Assembly (NCBI GenBank): GCA_903839845.1
Contig: CAIMEA010000126.1
Coordinates: forward strand, 1-43,641
DNA length: 43,641 nt
DNA from: an uncultured Hyphomicrobiales bacterium
Lineage (GTDB): Bacteria; Pseudomonadota; Alphaproteobacteria; Rhizobiales; Xanthobacteraceae
Reading direction: 5' to 3'
The notes under the pieces were generated by a model that saw nothing but the letters and a program-made list of their open reading frames with translations, was not told the origin of the DNA and made no database searches. Below are positions 7,606 to 14,604 of this stretch, one piece after another; within the stretch, counting starts at the first letter, position 1, and every line of letters starts with the position of its first letter. The translations under genes and the position numbers were made by a program.

Positions 7606-8955
7606 ATGGGTACACGTATTACACGTCGCTCCGTTCTCAAGACCGCTGCTCTTGGCTCTGCCGCCATTATTTCCGCGCCCTATGTCAGAGGCGCATACGC
7701 CGCCGGCAAGCTGACGCTCGGCTGCTGGGACCATTGGGTGCCCGGCGCCAACAAGACCCTCGACAAGATCTGCAACGAGTGGGGCGAGAAAAATAAAGTC
7801 GAAGTCCACATCGACTACATCACGTCGCAAGGCGAGAAGGACAAGCTGACCGCCGCCGCCGAAGCGCAAGCCGGCACCGGCCACGATATCATGTCGCATC
7901 GCGACTGGAACATTCAGGTGCATCAGCGCGTGCTTGAGCCGCTCGATGACGTCGTCGGCCAGCTCATCAAGCAATATGGTCCGATCAGCCCGGTCGCCGA
8001 ATATCTTGCCAAGATCAAGGGCACATGGCGCGGCGTGCCGACCGCGGTCGGCAGTCAGGTCAAGCCGTGTCAGTCGCGCTTCGATCTTTTCAAGGAGCAC
8101 GCGGGCATTGATCTGCAGGACATGTTCCCGGCCGACGAAGCGAAATACGACAAGGCCAAGACCGACAAGTGGACCTGGGACACGTTCCTCGATTCGGCTC
8201 AGAAGTTGCACAAGGCCGGCTTCCCGGTCGGTCTGCCGATGGGGCAAACTTCGGACGCGGTCGACTGGGTCGGCGCGCTGTTTAATTCTTTCGGCGTGGT
8301 CATGGTCGACGCCAAGGACAACATCAAGATCAACTCGGATGAGACCCGCAAGGCCCTTGAATACCTCAAGAAGCTGATGGCGGTGAATCCGCCGGAAGTT
8401 TACGCTTGGGACGATGCTGGCAATAACCGCTGGATGATTTCCGGCAAAGGCTCCAGCATCATGAACCCGCCAAGCTCCTGGGCCGTCGCCAAGCGCGACA
8501 ATCCAACGGTCGCCGAGAAGATCTGGCACCATCCGATGCCGATGGGTCCAAAAGGCCGTTTCGTCGGTCAGCTGCCGCAGTTCTACGGCCTGTGGGCGTT
8601 CTCGAAAAACAAATCGGCGGCCAAGGACCTGCTGTTGCACATGTCGCAGCGTGAATCGATGGCGCAACTGGTCGAAGCCTCCTTCGGCTACGACCTGCCC
8701 TCGTTCAAGAGCATGTACGACTTCGATACCTGGAAGAAAGTCGGTCCGCCGGTGGGCACCGCCTATAGCTATCCGCCGCGCGGCGACGAACAGACCTCGA
8801 TGGCCGGCGCGCCGGCCCGCGCGGAAGTGGGCGCCCAGATCTACAACCAGGCGATCAACACCGTCATGGTGTCGAAGTTCACCCAAGGTAATGAGAAGCT
8901 CGACGACGTCATCAAGTGGGCGGAGAAAGAGCTCGAAGGCACCTTGCGGGTCTGA
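7606..8955 (+). CDS. Carbohydrate-type ABC transporter substrate-binding protein
   Basis: This 449-aa protein begins with a Tat-like signal: TRRSVLK at residues 6-12, a hydrophobic segment, and a cleavage site near AYA-AG at about residue 33. The mature part (KLTLGCWDHWVPGANKTLDK ... GTGHDIMSHRDWNIQ ... FPVGLPMGQTSDAVDWVGAL) has the look of family-1 (carbohydrate) extracellular binding proteins, and the length is normal for them. A strong ribosome binding site GGGAGGAG (7595-7602) precedes the ATG. It is the first gene of a four-gene importer set with two permeases and an ATPase. A perfect hairpin follows the gene, which fits the higher binding-protein expression usual in such operons. The ligand is unknown; the neighbouring sugar-acid enzymes suggest a sugar, polyol or aldonate. 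Confidence 0.9.
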   Translation: MGTRITRRSVLKTAALGSAAIISAPYVRGAYAAGKLTLGCWDHWVPGANKTLDKICNEWGEKNKVEVHIDYITSQGEKDKLTAAAEAQAGTGHDIMSHRDWNIQVHQRVLEPLDDVVGQLIKQYGPISPVAEYLAKIKGTWRGVPTAVGSQVKPCQSRFDLFKEHAGIDLQDMFPADEAKYDKAKTDKWTWDTFLDSAQKLHKAGFPVGLPMGQTSDAVDWVGALFNSFGVVMVDAKDNIKINSDETRKALEYLKKLMAVNPPEVYAWDDAGNNRWMISGKGSSIMNPPSSWAVAKRDNPTVAEKIWHHPMPMGPKGRFVGQLPQFYGLWAFSKNKSAAKDLLLHMSQRESMAQLVEASFGYDLPSFKSMYDFDTWKKVGPPVGTAYSYPPRGDEQTSMAGAPARAEVGAQIYNQAINTVMVSKFTQGNEKLDDVIKWAEKELEGTLRV

Positions 8956-8993
8956 GCGATCGGCGACGTCTAAAATCGGGGGCAACCGAGTAT

Positions 8994-9020
8994 TGCATGC
9001 CGGCCAAAAGCCGGCATGCA
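8994..9020 (+). promoter_or_regulatory. Intercistronic hairpin between binding protein and permease
   Basis: TGCATGCCGGC (8994-9004) and GCCGGCATGCA (9010-9020) form a perfect 11-bp stem with a CAAAA loop. It lies 38 bases after the binding-protein stop and 35 bases before the permease start. Without a T-run it is more likely an mRNA 3'-stabilising structure or partial transcription barrier than a full terminator, as known for malE-malF type operons. Confidence 0.6.
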
Positions 9021-9055
9021 CATCCCTTACTTAACCGTCACGGGACCAGAGCATC

Positions 9056-10006
9056 ATGGCCGATACAGTCCAGTCGTGGGGACCGGATTCGATACCGGAT
9101 ACCGCAAAAGCGCCGGTCCGCGTGAAGGGCTTACAAAAATTCATGCGCCGGCACTCGACCATCGCGGTGCTGATGTGCCTGCCGCTGATTATTATCGTCG
9201 CCTGCCTGATCGTCTACCCGGCGTTTTATTCGATCTATCTGTCGATGCTGAACAAATCGCAGACCCGCTTCGTCGGGCTGGCGAACTTCACATATCTCCT
9301 GTCGCGCGACACCTTTTGGATGGTGGTCAAGCAATCGGCGATCTTCGCCATCTCCGCGGTGTTCTTCAAGGCGCTGATCGGGCTGATCACCGCCCACCTC
9401 GTCAACAATCTGCCGGTCAAGGGCCAGCGCAAATGGCGCGGCATGCTGCTGGTGCCGTGGGTTATTCCATTGGCGCTTTCGACGCTCGGCTGGTGGTGGC
9501 TGTTCGACCCCACGCATTCGGCTTTCAATTACATTCTCAAAGGCATGGGTTTTGAGGAAATAGCCTGGCTCAGCGACCCTTACTGGGCGCGCGTTTCGGT
9601 TATCCTTGTCAATGTCTGGTACGGCGCGCCGTTCTTCCTCATCATGTATCTGGCCGCGCTCAAGTCGGTGCCCGAGCAGCTTTATGAAGCCGCCTCGATC
9701 GATGGCGCCAGCGCCTGGCAGAAGTTTATCCACATCACGCTGCCGATGATGCACAACATCATCGCTATCACCGTGCTGTTCTCGCTGATCGTTACCTTCG
9801 CCAATTTCGACGTGGTGCAAATCATGACCGCGGGTGGCCCGCGCAACATGACGCACGTGTTTGCGACCTACTCGTTCCTGCTCGGCATCCGCTCCGGCGA
9901 TCTGCCGCTCGGCGCCGCCACGTCTCTTTTCATGTTCCCGATCCTGGCGATCGCCGCGATCTTCATTCTGCGCGGGGTGCGCAAGCGTGGGAGAGAAATC
10001 GGATGA
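9056..10006 (+). CDS. ABC sugar transporter permease (MalF/UgpA type)
   Basis: This 316-aa inner-membrane protein has about six hydrophobic segments (near residues 37-60, 97-117, 130-150, 180-202, 232-253 and 290-307). The cytoplasmic coupling loop that contacts the ATPase is present as EAASIDGASAWQKFIHITLP (211-230), the EAA motif. The N-terminal cytoplasmic stretch of about 35 residues is usual for the MalF/UgpA subfamily. The stop overlaps the start of the second permease by 4 bases (ATGA), a sign of translational coupling. Nothing is missing or shifted. Confidence 0.92.
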   Translation: MADTVQSWGPDSIPDTAKAPVRVKGLQKFMRRHSTIAVLMCLPLIIIVACLIVYPAFYSIYLSMLNKSQTRFVGLANFTYLLSRDTFWMVVKQSAIFAISAVFFKALIGLITAHLVNNLPVKGQRKWRGMLLVPWVIPLALSTLGWWWLFDPTHSAFNYILKGMGFEEIAWLSDPYWARVSVILVNVWYGAPFFLIMYLAALKSVPEQLYEAASIDGASAWQKFIHITLPMMHNIIAITVLFSLIVTFANFDVVQIMTAGGPRNMTHVFATYSFLLGIRSGDLPLGAATSLFMFPILAIAAIFILRGVRKRGREIG

Positions 10007-10902
10007 GCACTGTCGCCATCGCGGCCCCGATCAAGAGCAGGCTCGGCATCGGCGCCAGCCTCAAGCGCAATCGCCGCTGGGCGCTGATTTCCTCTTATTT
10101 TTTCCTGATCCTGTTCGCGATATTCTTTCTCATGCCGCCCTATTACATGATCGTGACCGCGCTCAAGAGTGACGCCGAGGTCGCGCATATGGCGACCAAT
10201 CCGTGGATCATCGCCAACGGCATCACCTTCGAGCAGTTCTACATCCTGCTGTTCCAGACCGATTTCCTGGTGTTCTTCAAGAACACCGTGATCGTCACGC
10301 TCTGCGTGGTGGCGATCACCATGGTGGTCAGCGTGCTGGCCGCCTTCTCGCTTGGCCGCATGAAATTCTGGGGCTCCAGCATCCTGGCGACCGGCATCTT
10401 CCTCACTTACCTCATCCCGGACACGCTGTTGTTCCTGCCGCTGTTCCAAATCGTCAAGTCGATCGGCCTGCTCAATTCCTATTGGGGCATGGTCCTGATC
10501 TATCCGACGCTGACCGTGCCGTTCTGCACCTGGATCATGATCGGCTATTTCCAGTCGATCCCGAAAGAGCTTGACGAAGCGGCGCTGATCGACGGTGCCG
10601 GGCACATGCAGATGCTGTTCAAAATATTCATCCCCGTGGCGCTGCCCGGCATCATCGCCGCGATGATCTTCGCGTTTACCGTATCCTGGGCGGCCTTCGT
10701 CTATCCGATGGCCTTCCTCTATTCCGCCGATCAGCAGGTGCTCACCGTCGGCACCGTGACCAGCTTGATCCGGGCCGACGTTTACAAGTGGGGCATGCTG
10801 ATGGCCGGCGCGCTGCTTGCCGCTGCGCCACCGCTCGTCATCTATGCGTTCTTGATGGACTACTACATCGCCGGTCTGACGGCCGGCGCTACAAAAGGCT
10901 AG
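10003..10902 (+). CDS. ABC sugar transporter permease (MalG/UgpE type)
   Basis: This 299-aa inner-membrane protein is the second permease of the importer. Hydrophobic segments include about residues 29-50, 95-116, 126-150, 160-182, 215-235 and 265-285. The EAA loop reads DEAALIDGAGHMQMLFKIFI (191-210) and is followed by PVALPG, as expected for the MalG/UgpE group. It overlaps the upstream permease by 4 bases. Its TAG stop (10900-10902) is directly followed by a palindromic intergenic element before the ATPase gene. Confidence 0.92.
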   Translation: MSTVAIAAPIKSRLGIGASLKRNRRWALISSYFFLILFAIFFLMPPYYMIVTALKSDAEVAHMATNPWIIANGITFEQFYILLFQTDFLVFFKNTVIVTLCVVAITMVVSVLAAFSLGRMKFWGSSILATGIFLTYLIPDTLLFLPLFQIVKSIGLLNSYWGMVLIYPTLTVPFCTWIMIGYFQSIPKELDEAALIDGAGHMQMLFKIFIPVALPGIIAAMIFAFTVSWAAFVYPMAFLYSADQQVLTVGTVTSLIRADVYKWGMLMAGALLAAAPPLVIYAFLMDYYIAGLTAGATKG

Positions 10903-10949
10903 AGCGTTTTCGAGCGAAGTGGGCACCGGTTCGCGTGAAGAAAACGCGA
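10903..10949. repeat. Rhizobial-type palindromic intergenic element, copy 1
   Basis: Arms GCGTTTTC (10904-10911) and GAAAACGC (10940-10947) enclose a core with GCGAAGTGGGCACCGGTTCG. I recognise this as the common dispersed palindrome of Bradyrhizobium-like and other rhizobial genomes (RIME/REP-like). It starts at the base after the permease stop codon and lies inside the ABC operon, so it would form a hairpin in the polycistronic mRNA. A related copy with a similar core but different arms is at 32796-32844. Confidence 0.7.
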
Positions 10950-10981
10950 CAAGACAAAAGAACGCCGAGGGGATTAATCGT

Positions 10982-12082
10982 ATGGCTGATGTGACCCTGC
11001 GTAACGTGGTGAAGAAGTACGACGACGTGCTTGCCGTCGCCAGCATCAATCTCGACATCCCCAACCATGAGTTCGTCGTGCTGGTCGGCCCGTCCGGCTG
11101 CGGCAAGAGCACGACCCTGCGCATGATCGCTGGCTTGGAGGAAATCACCGACGGCGAAATCTCGATCGGTGGCGCGGTGGTCAACGACCTGCCGCCGAAG
11201 GATCGCGACATCGCCATGGTATTCCAGAATTATGCGCTCTATCCGCACATGACGGTCGCCGAGAACATGTCGTTCGGCCTCAAACTGCGCAAGTTCCCCA
11301 AAGCCGAAATCAAGACGCACGTCGACAACGCCGCCCGAATTCTCGACATCACCGAGCTTCTGGGCCGGCGGCCGAAGCAGCTCTCCGGCGGCCAGCGCCA
11401 GCGCGTCGCCATGGGCCGCGCCATCGTCCGCAATCCGAAGGTATTCCTGTTCGACGAACCGTTGTCGAACCTCGACGCCAAACTGCGCGTGCAGATGCGC
11501 ACCGAGATCAAGCGCGTCCATCAGAAGGTCAAGACGACCACGGTTTATGTGACCCATGACCAGGTCGAGGCCATGACCCTCGCCGACCGCGTCGTCGTGA
11601 TGAATGCCGGCAAGATCGAGCAAATCGGCACGCCGAATGACCTCTACCATCATCCGGCGACGCGCTTCGTTGCTGGATTCATCGGCTCGCCGGCAATGAA
11701 TTTTGTGCCGGCCCGGCTGGAAGGCGGCAATGGCGCCGGCCTGCGCGTGCGCCTGTCCGACAAGCTCGTCTTCAACGTTCCTGAAAGCCGCGCGCCGCGC
11801 TACAGCCCGCATACCGGCAAAGAAGTTATCTTCGGCCTTCGTCCTGAACACATCACCGAAACACGCGGGCGCGAAAACGGCGTCGGCCAGGAATTCCCGG
11901 TCGTCCTCGATGTGGTCGAACCCATGGGCATGGAAACCATGGTCTATTTCCGCGTCGATGGCACCGAAGTCTGCGGCCGAGTCGAGCCGACCGCCGCCAA
12001 GAATTCCGGCGAGGCCATGCAATTGCGCGCCAATCTCGATCACATGCACCTGATCGACCCGGTCAGCAACATGGTGCTTTAA
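10982..12082 (+). CDS. ABC transporter ATPase (MsmK/UgpC/MalK type)
   Basis: This 366-aa protein carries all nucleotide-binding motifs: Walker A GPSGCGKST (36-44), Q-loop FQNYALYPHM, signature LSGGQRQRVAMGRA (from 134), Walker B VFLFDEPLSNLD (154-165) and the switch His in VTHDQ (about 192). The C-terminal 130 or so residues form the TOBE/MalK-type regulatory domain (FGLRPEHI is present). It supplies energy for the sugar importer encoded upstream. The start at 10982 has GAGGGG 9 bases upstream; the longer frame from 10919 would translate the palindromic element and is rejected. It is the last gene of the operon. Confidence 0.93.
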   Translation: MADVTLRNVVKKYDDVLAVASINLDIPNHEFVVLVGPSGCGKSTTLRMIAGLEEITDGEISIGGAVVNDLPPKDRDIAMVFQNYALYPHMTVAENMSFGLKLRKFPKAEIKTHVDNAARILDITELLGRRPKQLSGGQRQRVAMGRAIVRNPKVFLFDEPLSNLDAKLRVQMRTEIKRVHQKVKTTTVYVTHDQVEAMTLADRVVVMNAGKIEQIGTPNDLYHHPATRFVAGFIGSPAMNFVPARLEGGNGAGLRVRLSDKLVFNVPESRAPRYSPHTGKEVIFGLRPEHITETRGRENGVGQEFPVVLDVVEPMGMETMVYFRVDGTEVCGRVEPTAAKNSGEAMQLRANLDHMHLIDPVSNMVL

Positions 12083-12178
12083 GGCGAATCGGAGTCAGTT
12101 GCGACTTAGACGCAAGAGCGAATAACGCGGTCGAATTTGCGCCTTGATTGGGTTACACCCAGCCCAACGAGGAGCCGC

Positions 12179-13549
12179 ATGCAGCACCAAAAAGAACAAG
12201 TCGCCCTGACGTCGATCGCGGCCTCGGCCGCGATGACCATTGCCAAAGGCATTGTCGGCATTTCCACCGGCTCGCTGGCGATTTTGTCGGAAGCCGGGCA
12301 TTCGCTGATCGACCTCGGCGCCACCGTCATGACCTATTTGGCGGTGCGTATATCGGGAAAGCCCGCCGACGACGAACATCATTACGGGCACGGCAAGGTG
12401 GAGAGCGTTTCGGCGCTGGGCGAGACTGCGCTTCTGTTTCTTTTGTCCGGGGTGGTGATCTGGGAGGCGGTCAAGCGGCTGGTCGAGCACGAACCTCATG
12501 TCGTCGTCGCCACCAATTGGGCCTTCGCCGTCATGGCGGCCTCGGTCGGCATCGATTTCTTCCGCGCCCGCGCCTTGACGCGCGTTGCCGAGGCGACGCA
12601 GAGCCAGGCGCTTGAGGCCGACGCCCTGCACTTCTCGTCCGACCTGTGGTCGTCGCTGGCGGTTATCGGCGGATTGATCGGCGTCAGCTTCGGCCTGTGG
12701 TGGGCGGACTCCGTGGCGGCCCTGACGGTTGCACTTCTGGTCTGCATCGCCGGCTGGCGGCTCGGACGCCGGACCATCGAGACACTGACCGATACCGCGC
12801 CGGTCGGCGCGGTCGCCAATATAACCGACATTGTCGAGAAGGTCGCCGGCGTCGTCGCGGTGGACGGCGTGCGCGCGCGCGGCGTCGGCGACAAGACCTT
12901 CATCGACCTGACCGTCGCGGTCAGCCGCACTTTGCCGCTCGACCGTGTCAGCGCGATCAAGAGCGCCGTCGAGAGCGCGCTCAGTCGGCAAATGCCGGGC
13001 GCGGAGCCGAACGTCACCACCGATCCAGTGGCGCTGGACAGCGAATCCGTCCTTGACCGCGTCATGGTGATCGCGCGCAATCGCGCGCTCGCCGTGCACC
13101 ATGTCACCGTTCATAACATTCAGGACCGGCTGGCCATTGCGCTCGATCTGGAGGTCGATGGCAAGCTGTCGCTGGCCGCCGCGCATGAAATAGCCGATGG
13201 CCTCGAAGACGCCATCGCCGGCGAGTTGGGCACCGGCGTCGAGGTCGAGACCCATATCGAACCGCTTGAGCCGGTCGATGCGCTCGGCCGGGAAGCACCG
13301 CCGGAGCGCGTCCATGCCGTGCAAACCGCACTCGCTGAACTCGCCGTGCAGGACCGGGCTTTGCGCAATATCCATGATGTCCGCGTGCGCGAAACCGACG
13401 ACGGCGAAATCGTCAACTTCCATTGCCACGTCGACCCGGCGTTGAGCGTTCTGACCGTGCACGAGAAGGTGGATGCGCTTGAGCGGGCGCTGAAGCTGCA
13501 TTCCTCGTTGATCAAGCGCGTGATCGGCCATGCCGAGCCGATATCGTAA
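12179..13549 (+). CDS. Cation diffusion facilitator (CDF) metal efflux protein with long C-terminus
   Basis: The N-terminal 200 residues form a CDF transporter. The metal-site motifs are EAGHSLIDLGATV, DEHHYGHGKVESVSALGE and ADALHFSSDLWSSLAVI (HxxxD). Six membrane segments are expected. These proteins exchange Zn, Mn, Fe, Co or Ni ions for protons across the inner membrane. The remaining 250 or so residues are much longer than the usual 80-residue cytoplasmic dimer domain. They read as about three successive ferredoxin-like units, beginning near VVAVDGVRARGVGDKTFIDL, ALAVHHVTVHNIQDRLAIAL and LRNIHDVRVRETDDGEIVNF. The start at 12179 has GAGGAG 5 bases upstream. It is not obviously linked to neighbours; the gene after it is convergent, with 4 bases between stops. 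The metal cannot be assigned from the sequence. Confidence 0.88.
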   Translation: MQHQKEQVALTSIAASAAMTIAKGIVGISTGSLAILSEAGHSLIDLGATVMTYLAVRISGKPADDEHHYGHGKVESVSALGETALLFLLSGVVIWEAVKRLVEHEPHVVVATNWAFAVMAASVGIDFFRARALTRVAEATQSQALEADALHFSSDLWSSLAVIGGLIGVSFGLWWADSVAALTVALLVCIAGWRLGRRTIETLTDTAPVGAVANITDIVEKVAGVVAVDGVRARGVGDKTFIDLTVAVSRTLPLDRVSAIKSAVESALSRQMPGAEPNVTTDPVALDSESVLDRVMVIARNRALAVHHVTVHNIQDRLAIALDLEVDGKLSLAAAHEIADGLEDAIAGELGTGVEVETHIEPLEPVDALGREAPPERVHAVQTALAELAVQDRALRNIHDVRVRETDDGEIVNFHCHVDPALSVLTVHEKVDALERALKLHSSLIKRVIGHAEPIS

Positions 13550-13553
13550 AGGA

Positions 13554-14546
13554 CTACGGAATTAGCACCGCCGCACCCTGCATACTTCCCTCGCGCAGAT
13601 CGGACAGCGCCTCGTTGGCGCGCTCCAGCGGATAGCGCGTCACGACGCATTGCACGCCGGCCTTCGGCGCAATGTCGAGAAATTCGCGGGCGTCGCCGCG
13701 CGTCAAATTCGCGACTGACATCACGTGCCGCTCGCCCCAGAGCAGCGCATAAGGAAGCGCCGGAATATCCGACATGTGAATGCCGCCGCAGACGACGCGG
13801 CCACCCTTTTTCACTGCCTTGAGCGCGGCCGGAACCAGAGTGCCGACGGGCGCAAAGATAATCGCGGCATCGAGCGGCTCCGGCGGCGTCTCGTCCGAGG
13901 CGCCGGCCCACACTGCTCCAAGCGAGCGGGCGAAATCCTGTGCCGCGGTGTCTCCGCTCCGGGTAAAGGCGAACACCTGCCGACCCTGCCAGATCGCGAC
14001 CCGCGCCAAAATGTGCGCGGCGGCGCCGAAGCCGTAGAGCCCCAGGCTGCGGACCTCCCCGGCCATGCGATAACTGCGCCAGCCGATCAGACCGGCGCAG
14101 AGCCACGGCGCGATTTCGGCGTCGTCGCCTTGTTCGCCGAGGGGAAAGCAGTAGCGGGCGTCGGCCACCGTATGGCTGGCAAATCCGCCGTCGCGGGTGT
14201 AGCCGGTGAACACCGGCGTGTCGCAAAGGTTCTCGCTGTTCGCCAGGCAATAGGGACACGTGTCGCAGGTCGCGCCCAGCCAGGGAATGCCGACGCGCTC
14301 GCCCAGGCTGAAGCCCGCAACGCCCGCACCGATCGCGGCCACCCGCCCGACGATTTCATGTCCCGGCACGATCGGCAGCTTGGGGTGTTCCAGTTCGCCG
14401 TCGACCACATGTAAGTCTGTCCGGCAGACGCCGCAGGCCTTGACCTCGACCATTAATTCGCCGACGTCCGGTACCGGCAATGGCCGCTCGTGCATGACCA
14501 GCAAAGAGCGCGGACGCTGCAAAACCATGGCACGCATATTCGCCAT
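13554..14546 (-). CDS. Zinc-dependent alcohol dehydrogenase (MDR superfamily)
   Basis: This 330-aa medium-chain dehydrogenase has the catalytic zinc ligands in ACGVCRTDLH and PGHEIVGRVAAIGAGV and the four-cysteine structural zinc loop CDTCPYCLANSENLC. The nucleotide-binding region is GLYGFGAAAHILARVAIWQG, with FAFTRS after it, which suggests NAD(P) use. It is like the AdhA/AdhP-type dehydrogenases acting on simple alcohols. Start choice: the ATG at 14546 (MANMRAMVLQ) fits the family; an ATG at 14576 adds ten unrelated residues and leaves only 28 bases to the divergent pepN start. Neither has a decisive ribosome binding site. The substrate is unknown. Confidence 0.87.
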   Translation of the reverse strand: MANMRAMVLQRPRSLLVMHERPLPVPDVGELMVEVKACGVCRTDLHVVDGELEHPKLPIVPGHEIVGRVAAIGAGVAGFSLGERVGIPWLGATCDTCPYCLANSENLCDTPVFTGYTRDGGFASHTVADARYCFPLGEQGDDAEIAPWLCAGLIGWRSYRMAGEVRSLGLYGFGAAAHILARVAIWQGRQVFAFTRSGDTAAQDFARSLGAVWAGASDETPPEPLDAAIIFAPVGTLVPAALKAVKKGGRVVCGGIHMSDIPALPYALLWGERHVMSVANLTRGDAREFLDIAPKAGVQCVVTRYPLERANEALSDLREGSMQGAAVLIP

Positions 14547-14604
14547 CTTGGACCCGTTTAATTCCGTTCTTCCCATCCGCGTCGGAAAATCCTAGATCAA
14601 AGCC

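Noticed and set aside
7534-9021. 495-aa minus-strand frame opposite the binding-protein gene
   Set aside because: Shadow of a well-supported gene; His/Arg/Asp-rich and without recognisable domains.
12099-12115. Hairpin TTGCG/CGCAA after the ABC ATPase gene as a terminator
   Set aside because: The stem is only 5 bp and no T-run follows, so it is not distinguishable from chance.
9868-13531. Long minus-strand frames opposite the ABC permease/ATPase and CDF genes
   Set aside because: All mirror well-supported plus-strand genes and lack domain features.
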